This document shows, in pieces, positions 6,400-12,752 of a stretch of DNA of 12,752 nt (its first letter is position 1; every line of letters begins with the position of its first letter). The translations under genes were made by a program, and so were the position numbers. This DNA comes from Reyranella sp. Its GTDB lineage: Bacteria > Pseudomonadota > Alphaproteobacteria > Reyranellales > Reyranellaceae. A model generated the notes under the pieces. It was not told where the DNA came from and did not search any database. It was given only the letters and a program-made list of their open reading frames with translations. Location of the stretch: assembly GCA_030681635.1 (NCBI GenBank), contig JAUXRT010000429.1, positions 1 to 12,752 on the forward strand, given 5' to 3'.

Positions 6400-7889
6400 T
6401 GGCCGCTCGAAAGGCAGCCAAGGCCATCATGATCCAGGGCACGGGCTCGGACGTCGGCAAGTCGCTGCTTGTCGCGGCGCTCGCCCGCGCCTTCACGCGC
6501 CGCGGGCTCCGCGTCCGGCCCTTCAAGCCGCAGAACATGTCGAACAATGCCGCCGTCACCTCTGACGGCGGCGAGATCGGCCGCGCCCAGGCCCTGCAGG
6601 CACGTGCCGCGCGCGTGGCGCCCAGCGTCCATATGAATCCCGTACTGCTGAAACCCCAGAGCGAGGTCGGCTCGCAGGTCGTGGTCCAGGGCCGCGTCGT
6701 CGGCAACGCCAAGGCCCGCGATTACCAGGCAATGAAGCCAAAGCTCCTGGGTGCCGTGCTCGACAGCTTCGAACGACTCGCCGGCGAGGCCGATCTCGTT
6801 CTGGTCGAAGGCGCGGGCTCGGCCTCGGAGGTGAATCTGCGCGCCGCCGATATCGCCAACATGGGATTCTCGCGCGCGGCCGACGTTCCCGTCGTGCTGG
6901 TGGGCGACATCGACCGCGGCGGCGTGATCGCAAGCCTCGTCGGCACCCAGACCGTCATCGATCCCGCCGACAACGCCATGATCGTGGGCTTCATCGTGAA
7001 CAGATTCCGAGGCGATCCCTCACTGTTCGACGACGGCATGAAGATGGTGGCCAGGCACACGGGATGGCAATCGCTCGGCCTCGTGCCGTTCTTTGACGAT
7101 GCCCACCGCTTGCCCGCCGAAGACGCGCTCGGAATTCCCGGCCGCAATGCAGGCGGCGACGGCCGGCCGCGCATCGTGGTGCTGGCCTTTCCCCGCATCG
7201 CCAATTTCGACGACTTCGATCCGCTGCGCCTCGAGAAGAATGTCGACCTGGCGTTTCTCCGGCCGGGCGAACCGATCCCCGGCGACGCCGCGCTGGTCAT
7301 CCTGCCGGGGTCGAAGGCCACGATCGCCGATCTCGCCGCGCTGAGATCGGCGGGCTGGGCTGTCGATCTCAAGGCGCACATCCGCCGCGGCGGGCACGTC
7401 CTCGGAATCTGCGGCGGCTACCAGATGCTGGGCCAGCGGATCTCCGATCCCGACGGCATCGAAGGCCCCGCTGGCAGCGTCGAAGGGCTGGGGCTGCTCG
7501 AGGTCGATACCGTGCTGGGCGGCGACAAGGTGCTGGTCGAGACCACCGGCGAGACCGTTCAGGGCTCGGTGCCGTTCAAGGGCTATGAGATGCATATCGG
7601 CCGGACCACCGGCAGCCTTCGTCCGCTGCTGCGCCTCGCCAATGGCAAACACGACGGCGCGGCGAACGACAGCGGCACGATTGCCGGCTGCTACATCCAC
7701 GGCCTCCTGGCGGACGACCGGCAGCGGCGACACTGGCTGCAGAGGATCGGCGTAAATGGCTCGGCGCTGGACTACGAAGCCGATGTCGACGCGACCTTGG
7801 ATCGCCTCGCCGACCATATCGAAAAGTATCTCGACTGCGACCGGCTGCTCGCACTGGCCCGCGAGCCCAGGTTCAGAACATCAGGCTGA
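6399..7889 (+). CDS. cobQ: CobQ, cobyric acid synthase (glutamine-hydrolysing)
   Basis: CobQ amidates side chains b, d, e and g of adenosylcobyrinic acid a,c-diamide, using ATP and glutamine, to make adenosylcobyric acid. The protein has 496 residues, close to the family norm. The N-terminal dethiobiotin-synthetase-like domain shows the P-loop GTGSDVGKS at residues 14-22, KPQNMSNNAAVT at 43-54 and LVEGAGSASEVNL at 135-147. The C-terminal class I glutamine amidotransferase-like domain has the nucleophile Cys338 in GICGGYQMLG and the catalytic His434 in CYIHGLL. The ATG at 6399 overlaps the cobO stop; AGGAAGG lies 12 bases upstream. The last 17 bases overlap the 3' end of the convergent cbiB gene. 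Confidence 0.97.
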   Translation: MAARKAAKAIMIQGTGSDVGKSLLVAALARAFTRRGLRVRPFKPQNMSNNAAVTSDGGEIGRAQALQARAARVAPSVHMNPVLLKPQSEVGSQVVVQGRVVGNAKARDYQAMKPKLLGAVLDSFERLAGEADLVLVEGAGSASEVNLRAADIANMGFSRAADVPVVLVGDIDRGGVIASLVGTQTVIDPADNAMIVGFIVNRFRGDPSLFDDGMKMVARHTGWQSLGLVPFFDDAHRLPAEDALGIPGRNAGGDGRPRIVVLAFPRIANFDDFDPLRLEKNVDLAFLRPGEPIPGDAALVILPGSKATIADLAALRSAGWAVDLKAHIRRGGHVLGICGGYQMLGQRISDPDGIEGPAGSVEGLGLLEVDTVLGGDKVLVETTGETVQGSVPFKGYEMHIGRTTGSLRPLLRLANGKHDGAANDSGTIAGCYIHGLLADDRQRRHWLQRIGVNGSALDYEADVDATLDRLADHIEKYLDCDRLLALAREPRFRTSG

Positions 7890-8847
7890 TCGTCACAAGA
7901 ACGATGAGCGCCGCGATCTGCAGGCCGCAGGCGGCGCGATAAAGGTCGAGCGCCGCGCGGACATCGTGGGCGGTCAATTCGTTCCGCCCCTCGCCCACCC
8001 AGCGCTCGGCAACTTCGACGCCGTCGTAGATGCGCGGGCCGGAAAGACGAATCCCGAGCTCACCGGCCATCGCAGCCTCGGGCCAGCCGGCATTGGGCGA
8101 GCGGTGATGGCCGGCATCGCGCAACAGCACTTCGATCGCCCGAGAGGCCGACAGGCCCGGCTACAGCGCAGCGGCCAGCACGAGCCAGAAGGCCGAGAGC
8201 CTGGACGCCGGCAGATTGACGAGATCGTCGAAGCGGGCCGCGGCCCAGCCGAAGGCGAGATGGCGCGGGGTCTTGTGGCCGATCATGCTGTCGGCGGTGT
8301 TGACGGCCTTGTAGGCGATGGCGCCGGGCAGCCCGGCCACGACCATCCAGAAAAGCGGCGCCACCACGCCGTCGGAAAAATTCTCGGCCAGGCTCTCGAT
8401 CGCCGCACGGCTGACGGCGGCCTCGTCGAGCGCGCGCGTGTCGCGGCCGACGATCATCGATACCGCCCGCCGGCCGGCCTCGATGCCGTCGGTTTCCAGC
8501 GCCGAGGCGACGGCCCCGACGTGCGTGTAGAGGCTGCGTTGCGCCAGCATCGAGCTGGCGACCACACCACACAACAGCAGCGCCAGGAGGTCGGGAAGAA
8601 GTTCGTTGAGAAGAGCGGTGATCGCCAGGCCCGACAGGATGGCGACGGCCAGCAGCAGCACGAGCACGTAGATGCCACGCCAGCGCCGCTCATCATGGGA
8701 GAGCGTCTCGGAATTCCACGCCTCGTCGCACCATGTTATGAGCGCGCCGATCCAGGTCACGGGATGTCCGATCCGGCGATAGATGCCGTCCGGATACCCG
8801 GCGGCCGCTTCGGTCACGGCGGCAATGAGGGCAAGGGCGGCGAACAT
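7873..8847 (-). pseudogene. cbiB: cbiB (cobD) adenosylcobinamide-phosphate synthase, interrupted by an in-frame TAG
   Basis: CbiB (CobD in P. denitrificans naming) is an inner-membrane enzyme that joins adenosylcobyric acid with aminopropanol or its phosphate. The frame from ATG 8847 gives 228 residues with hydrophobic helices and family motifs: HPVTWIGALI (28-37), ESLAENFSDGVVAPLFW (151-167), NTADSMIGHK (183-192) and RFDDLVNLPASRLSA (205-219). A TAG at 8163-8161 then stops it. In the same frame, with no indel, 95 further codons follow to TGA at 7875-7873 and carry the hallmark HRSPNAGWPEAAMAG. The total of 324 positions equals a normal CbiB. A nonsense mutation, a sequencing error or amber read-through would all fit. 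GTG at 8130 could restart the tail but has no ribosome binding site. The ATG shares CATG with the divergent cobC start; a GTG at 8865 is an alternative start. Confidence 0.92.
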
Positions 8848-9835
8848 GGGGGCTTTGCCTATCACGGCTTCAGGGACGGCGGAACCGCTGGCACATGGCG
8901 GCGATCTCAGCGCCATCCAGCGGCGTTTTCCGGAGGCGCCCGAGCCCTGGATCGACCTCTCGACGGGCATCAATCCGGTGCCCTATCCGGTCGTCGACTT
9001 GGGCCCGGAGACATGGTCGCGTCTGCCCACGCGACAGCAGGAACAGGCATTGCTCGAAGCGGCTGCCGGCCGATATGGCGTGCGCGATCCGGCGACGATT
9101 GTGGCCGCACCCGGCACACAAGCTCTCATCCAGCTTCTGCCGCGTCTTGTCGAAAAATCCCGCATTGCCGTGTTGGGGCCCACCTACGAGGAGCATGCGC
9201 ATTGCTGGGCCCGGCAAGGCCATGACGTCGGCGTCGTGTCGGCTTTCGAACGGGCCGATGTCACCATCGTCGTCAACCCGAACAACCCCACGGGCAAACT
9301 CCTACCGCCGGATATGTTGCGTCAGGATCACGGCCTGCTGATCGTCGACGAGGCCTTCGTCGATCTGCTTCCTCGGGAGGCCAGTCTTGCCGCTGATCTA
9401 CCGGCCAGCACCATCGTCCTGCGCTCGTTCGGCAAGGTCTACGGCCTGGCCGGCGTGCGACTGGGGTTCGCCATCGCGGAAAAGCCCCTCGCCGATCGGA
9501 TTCGTGACGAACTCGGGCCATGGGCCGTGTCGGGCCCAGCGCTGGAGATCGGCCGCCGTGCGCTGGCCGACCCGGCTTGGCTGCAGGCGGCGACCGTGCG
9601 CCTCGCTGCTGATCGGCAGAAGCTCGACGCGCTCCTCGTCTCGGCAGGCTGTGAAATTCTGGGCGGTACGCCGTTGTTCTGCCTGGTCCATCATCCCGAC
9701 GCTGCAGGATTGGCCGACCGGCTGGGCCGGCGAGGCATTCACGTCCGCCGGTTCGCCCGCGAGCCGCAGTGGTTGCGCTTCGGGTTGCCGGCGAGTTCTG
9801 TCGAGTTCAACAGAGTAGCCGCCGCCCTTGCCTAG
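8846..9835 (+). CDS. cobC: CobC, PLP-dependent threonine-phosphate decarboxylase-like enzyme
   Basis: CobC of P. denitrificans (CobD in Salmonella) is a class I/II aminotransferase-fold protein. The Salmonella enzyme decarboxylates L-threonine phosphate to (R)-1-amino-2-propanol O-2-phosphate, the arm that CbiB attaches to adenosylcobyric acid. I choose ATG 8846 (329 residues), because AAGGG lies 8 bases upstream and the family pattern HGG ... PWIDLSTGINP follows at residues 17-44. ATG 8825 or 8783 would add unrelated residues. Visible PLP-fold motifs are NPNNPTG at 144-150, VDEAF at 167-171 and SFGKVYGLAGVRLGF at 194-208, with Lys197 as the expected Schiff-base lysine. Its start overlaps the divergent cbiB start and its stop overlaps the convergent btuD stop. 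The gene name cobD is also used for this protein in other systems. Confidence 0.95.
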   Translation: MGALPITASGTAEPLAHGGDLSAIQRRFPEAPEPWIDLSTGINPVPYPVVDLGPETWSRLPTRQQEQALLEAAAGRYGVRDPATIVAAPGTQALIQLLPRLVEKSRIAVLGPTYEEHAHCWARQGHDVGVVSAFERADVTIVVNPNNPTGKLLPPDMLRQDHGLLIVDEAFVDLLPREASLAADLPASTIVLRSFGKVYGLAGVRLGFAIAEKPLADRIRDELGPWAVSGPALEIGRRALADPAWLQAATVRLAADRQKLDALLVSAGCEILGGTPLFCLVHHPDAAGLADRLGRRGIHVRRFAREPQWLRFGLPASSVEFNRVAAALA

Positions 9836-10584
9836 GGTTGGTCCCTCATCGCCCGCAGCAGCGGGCCATCCGGGGTCTTGAGGCGTTCGAAGCGGACCTT
9901 GAAGACGGCGTCGAGCCGGCGATCCTCTATCAAGGAGTCGGCCGGCGCATCGATGACGATGCGGCCGCGGTCCATCACGATCACGCGCTCGAAGAAGCGG
10001 AACGCAAGATCGAGGTCGTGCACCACGACGACCGAAAGCCGGTCGTTGCCGCGGCGCGTCAGGGTTTCGATCACGTCGAGGCGATGGCGGATGTCGAGGC
10101 TGGCGGCCGGCTCGTCGGCCAGCAGCACCGGCGGATCCACCACCAGCACCGCGGCCAGCAGCACGCGCGCGCGCTCGCCGCCCGACAGCGTCGACCAGCG
10201 CCGCCGGTCCATTCCGCCAAGCTCGAATGTGCTGATGACCTTGTCGACCGCATCGACCGTCAGGTGGTCGCTGCGCTCGGCGCCCAGCCGGACGAGTTCC
10301 TGGACGGTGAGATCCCAGTGCGGATCGAAATACTGCGGCAGGAATCCGATGGTCCGTGCGCGTGACGTGCTCGACAGCGAGGCGAGGTCGTGGTCGCCCA
10401 CGCGCACCGTTCCGGCCGACGGCTTCTCGATGCCCGCCAGCACCTTCAGGAGAGTCGACTTGCCGGCGCCGTTCGGACCGATGATCGCCACCGAGCCCGT
10501 GGTGCCGAGCGAAAGCGACAGGTCGTCGAGCAGCGTCGCGCCGCCGCGCCTCACGACCAGATTGTCGGCGGCCAGGCGCGTCAT
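9832..10584 (-). CDS. btuD: BtuD-like ATP-binding subunit of a corrinoid ABC importer
   Basis: This 250-residue ABC ATPase would power a FecCD-type importer. Walker A GPNGAGKST is at residues 36-44, the Q-loop glutamine at Gln84 (LPQYF), the signature LSGGE at 133-137, Walker B VLLADE at 153-158 with the D-loop SLD at 162-164, and the H-loop histidine at His189. The ATG at 10584 overlaps the btuC stop by 4 bases (ATGA). The frame continues open upstream across btuC, but that part is out of frame with btuC and not protein-like. The TAG stop overlaps the cobC stop within CTAG. Sequence alone does not separate cobalamin from siderophore or heme importers; the neighbourhood favours cobalamin. Confidence 0.93.
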   Translation of the reverse strand: MTRLAADNLVVRRGGATLLDDLSLSLGTTGSVAIIGPNGAGKSTLLKVLAGIEKPSAGTVRVGDHDLASLSSTSRARTIGFLPQYFDPHWDLTVQELVRLGAERSDHLTVDAVDKVISTFELGGMDRRRWSTLSGGERARVLLAAVLVVDPPVLLADEPAASLDIRHRLDVIETLTRRGNDRLSVVVVHDLDLAFRFFERVIVMDRGRIVIDAPADSLIEDRRLDAVFKVRFERLKTPDGPLLRAMRDQP

Positions 10585-11573
10585 GTGCGCAGCCTGCGGG
10601 CCAGCAGCATGATGAAGAATGGCCCGCCGGCGACAGCGGTCACGAGGCCAAGCGGGATCTCCGCCGGCGGCAGGGCCGCGCGGGCGATGGCATCGGCCAG
10701 CGTGACGATGATGGCGCCGACCAGCGCCGTCGCCGGCAGCAGCGGCCGGTGCAACGGCCCGACCATCCAGCGTGCGATGTGCGGTGCTGCCAGGCCGACG
10801 AAGGCCACGAGGCCTCCGAACGCCACGGCCGCCGCCACCACCACGGAACCCGCCAGCACGGCAACGGCAATGAAGCGCGTGACGTTGAGGCCGAAGGCAA
10901 CGGCCATGGTCTCGCCAAGACCGAGCACGTCGAGCCGGCCGGCAAGCAACAAGGTGAGGCCGAGGCAACCGGCCGAGATCAGGGCAAGCAGGCCGAGCAC
11001 CGGCCAGGTCGGCGTCTGCACGCCTCCCAACACCCAACTCAGCACGATCTGCAGGCTGACGGTCTCGTCCGACAGCGCCAGCATCAGGAACGAGCGCAAG
11101 GCACCCAGGATCGCCGCCACGGCAACGCCGGCCAGCAGCATGCCGGCGGCATCGACGGCACCTGACACGCGGCTGATACCGATGACGAGGACCGTGGCGC
11201 CCCATGCGCCGGCGAACGCCAGCAGCGGCAGCAGGATGGACTGCGGCATCGCCAGCGGCACCAGCAAGGCCACGGTGGCGCCAAGCGCGGCGCCGCCGGC
11301 CGAGCCCAGCAAGTAGGGCTCCGCCAGCGGATTTCGGAACACGCCCTGGAAGACGACTCCGCCGAGACCGAGCAAGGCCCCGACAAGCGCGGCGGCCAGC
11401 ACGCGCGGGATGCGCCAGTCGACCAGCAGCCGGCTGCGCAAGGCCTGGTCTCCGGCCGCGGCCCGCCACAGATCGGCCGGCGTCGCCCAATCGTGGCCGG
11501 CGCAGGCACCGACCACGACGGCCAGGATGAGCGCCAAAGCCAGTGCCAACCACGTATGGATCGGCCCTCTCAT
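10581..11573 (-). CDS. btuC: BtuC-like FecCD-family permease of a corrinoid ABC importer
   Basis: This 330-residue inner-membrane permease has about ten hydrophobic segments, as in BtuC and FecCD. Family landmarks are RIPRVLAAALVGALLGLGG followed by FQGVFRNPLAEPYLLG, then GGLVAFVGLAAPHIAR (the loop that contacts the ATPase), and near the C-terminus EIPLGLVTAVAGGPFFIMLL. The ATG at 11573 overlaps the btuF stop by 4 bases, and its own stop overlaps the btuD start by 4 bases. Length and topology are normal. The cobalamin substrate is inferred from context. Confidence 0.93.
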   Translation of the reverse strand: MRGPIHTWLALALALILAVVVGACAGHDWATPADLWRAAAGDQALRSRLLVDWRIPRVLAAALVGALLGLGGVVFQGVFRNPLAEPYLLGSAGGAALGATVALLVPLAMPQSILLPLLAFAGAWGATVLVIGISRVSGAVDAAGMLLAGVAVAAILGALRSFLMLALSDETVSLQIVLSWVLGGVQTPTWPVLGLLALISAGCLGLTLLLAGRLDVLGLGETMAVAFGLNVTRFIAVAVLAGSVVVAAAVAFGGLVAFVGLAAPHIARWMVGPLHRPLLPATALVGAIIVTLADAIARAALPPAEIPLGLVTAVAGGPFFIMLLARRLRT

Positions 11574-12454
11574 CGCGTGGCCGCCTGCGGATGGAAAATC
11601 TCGGCCAGGCGCTCGATGCCGTCGATCGTACGCGGGCCCGGGATCAGCAGCTCGGCGCGGACGACGGCGTGCGCGCGCTTGTCCTTGACCGCGCGCATGT
11701 CCTTCCAGCCCGGCCGGGCGATCAGCTCCTTGAGGTCCTTGTCACTGCCAGCAAAGAGCAACACATCGGGATCGGCGTTGAGGACCGCCTCGGGCGAGAC
11801 CTGCGCGATGGCGCCGCTGTCCAGGGCAAAGCGGCCGCCAGCCCGCGCGATGGCATCTCCGGTATAGGTTCCGGGCCGCGCGATCAGCAGCAGCCCGTTG
11901 CCCAGCCGGCCGGTGATCATGATGGTGCTGGGTTCCGCGAGACCCGCGACCCGCTGCTTGATGCGGTCCAGGCGCGACTGCAGTCGCGCCGCCAATTCCT
12001 CGCCGCGTTCGGCAACGCCGCCAAGGCGTGCCAGCAGGCGGATGTTGTCGAGAACTTCCGCCACGCTTCGATGCAGCAGGACGACGATCGGGATGCCGAG
12101 CCGTTCCATCGGATCGACGAGCTGGTTGGCGGCCTGCCGCGCCGGCGTGACGACGACGAGGTCGGGTCTTTCAGCCACCACGGCGTCGACCGAGAAGCCC
12201 AGCCGCCCGCCGACCAGGGGCTTGCCGAGCACCTCCGGTGGAAAGCGCGTAAAAGCCTCGATGCCGACGATGCGGTCGGCCAGGCCGAGGGCCGCCACCA
12301 TCTCCGTGTTGGAGGCAAAGATCGTCACGATACGCTGTGGCGGCGCCGGCAATGTCACCGTGCGACCGAAGGCATCGTGAACCGTCACCGGCCCGGCATG
12401 TGCCGGACCCGACAGGCAACCCGCCGCGATGGCGGCCAGGAAGAATCTTCGCAT
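11570..12454 (-). CDS. btuF: BtuF-like periplasmic corrinoid-binding protein
   Basis: This is a 294-residue type III periplasmic binding protein for a BtuCD-type importer. The signal peptide MRRFFLAAIAAGCLSGPAHA ends in AHA and is probably cleaved after residue 20. The first lobe begins VTVHDAFGRTVTLPAPPQRI, and ASNTEMVAALGLADRIVGI follows, as in BtuF and FhuD-like proteins. The second lobe contains GDAIARAGGRFAL and the AVLNADPDVLL pattern. The frame is open further upstream, but that part runs through the receptor gene, so I take ATG 12454, which overlaps the receptor stop by one base (TGATG). The next gene, btuC, overlaps its stop by 4 bases. A lipoprotein is unlikely because Cys13 lacks a good lipobox. 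Confidence 0.93.
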   Translation of the reverse strand: MRRFFLAAIAAGCLSGPAHAGPVTVHDAFGRTVTLPAPPQRIVTIFASNTEMVAALGLADRIVGIEAFTRFPPEVLGKPLVGGRLGFSVDAVVAERPDLVVVTPARQAANQLVDPMERLGIPIVVLLHRSVAEVLDNIRLLARLGGVAERGEELAARLQSRLDRIKQRVAGLAEPSTIMITGRLGNGLLLIARPGTYTGDAIARAGGRFALDSGAIAQVSPEAVLNADPDVLLFAGSDKDLKELIARPGWKDMRAVKDKRAHAVVRAELLIPGPRTIDGIERLAEIFHPQAATR

Positions 12455-12752
12455 CAGAACCGAAACTGCGCTCCGATGATGAACTCGCGGCCCATCATCG
12501 AGTTTCCGCAAGCGCCATTCTGGTTCACCAGGTTGGCGCGGCACGGATTCTGATCCGTGGCAATGAAGAGCGGATGAGCGTTGACGTCGAAGATGTTGTT
12601 GATGGCCGCGAACATCTTGACGCCTCTCAGAACCTCGAGTTCGGCGCGTGCCTTCCAGATCCAGAACGGATCCTTCTGGTAGACCGTCGTATTGCGAATC
12701 TGCCCAGGAAAGAACACCGGCGAGAGACTCTCCTCGGTATTGTACCACATCG
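12454..12752 (-). CDS. TonB-dependent outer-membrane receptor, C-terminal fragment
   Basis: Only the last 98 residues are in the window; the gene runs off the right edge. The fragment shows the closing beta-strands of a TonB-dependent receptor. A strand ending in WKARAELEVL is followed by VKMFAAINNIFDVN (the common NNxFD turn) and by a final strand FIIGAQFRF with the C-terminal phenylalanine needed for outer-membrane insertion. The last extracellular loop has two cysteines (NPC...GAC) that could form a disulfide. It overlaps btuF by one base, so a BtuB-like corrinoid receptor is likely. The methionine codon at the edge (12750) is internal rather than the true start. Confidence 0.85.
   Translation of the reverse strand, partial: MWYNTEESLSPVFFPGQIRNTTVYQKDPFWIWKARAELEVLRGVKMFAAINNIFDVNAHPLFIATDQNPCRANLVNQNGACGNSMMGREFIIGAQFRF

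Noticed and set aside
7873..8163. A frameshift as the cause of the split cbiB
   Set aside because: The ATG at 8847, the TAG at 8163-8161 and the downstream motif-bearing part are in the same frame, so the break is a nonsense codon, not an indel.
9832..11553. A 573-residue reading of the btuD frame beginning inside btuC, as if a permease-ATPase fusion
   Set aside because: The upstream 300 or so codons are out of frame with btuC and have low-complexity composition. BtuC is complete in its own frame, and an ATG with a 4-base overlap starts btuD at 10584.
12415..12454. Lipoprotein signal in BtuF with Cys13 as the lipidated residue
   Set aside because: The residues before Cys13 are a poor lipobox and the hydrophobic core continues past it; AHA at 18-20 is a better signal peptidase I site.
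11570..12748. Longer BtuF starting inside the receptor gene
   Set aside because: The extra N-terminus overlaps the receptor in another frame and would hide the clear signal peptide that begins at ATG 12454.
1..12752. CRISPR arrays, tRNA or rRNA genes, insertion sequences, phage genes
   Set aside because: No direct repeat arrays, transposase motifs, tRNA cloverleaf candidates or rRNA-like stretches were seen; nearly every base is assigned to a cobalamin-related gene or its leader.

Overview
The window is a cobalamin (vitamin B12) gene island from a GC-rich (roughly two-thirds G+C by eye) Gram-negative bacterium. Gene content points to an alphaproteobacterium: the large CobN subunit of the aerobic-type cobaltochelatase, a CbtB/CbtA cobalt transporter behind a cobalamin riboswitch, a DUF1636 protein next to CobW, and CobO/CobQ/CbiB/CobC. 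The TonB-dependent receptor at the right edge confirms an outer membrane. The exact genus cannot be read from the sequence; an order such as Rhodospirillales or Hyphomicrobiales is an inference.

Layout. (1) Positions 1-5455, minus strand: one tight operon read as cbtB, cbtA, DUF1636, cobW, cobN, with cobN running off the left edge. It supplies cobalt and inserts it into the corrin ring. (2) Positions 5456-5787: the only intergenic region longer than 300 bases. Read on the minus strand it holds a sigma-70-like promoter, a complete cobalamin riboswitch, a hairpin and the cbtB ribosome binding site. (3) Positions 5788-7889, plus strand: cobO and cobQ, overlapping by one base. (4) Positions 7873-8847, minus strand: cbiB (called cobD in Pseudomonas denitrificans nomenclature), interrupted by an in-frame amber codon. 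(5) Positions 8846-9835, plus strand: cobC. (6) Positions 9832-12752, minus strand: the C-terminus of a TonB-dependent receptor, then btuF, btuC and btuD, all overlapping.

How the parts work together. CbtBA would bring in cobalt, CobW and perhaps the DUF1636 protein would handle it, and CobN with CobS and CobT (not in the window) would insert it into hydrogenobyrinic acid a,c-diamide. CobO adenosylates the cobalt and CobQ amidates the side chains to adenosylcobyric acid. CbiB then attaches the aminopropanol (phosphate) arm derived from the CobC product. The receptor and BtuFCD would import finished corrinoids. Synthesis, metal supply and uptake therefore sit in one block, and the riboswitch lets cobalamin shut down the metal-supply and chelatase arm.

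The most notable points are the amber codon inside an otherwise well-conserved cbiB, the divergent cbiB and cobC start codons sharing one CATG, and the absence of any spacer from cobO to the receptor. The family calls are secure. The regulatory details are read by eye and less certain. I found no clearly new biological system; the least understood component is the DUF1636 protein.
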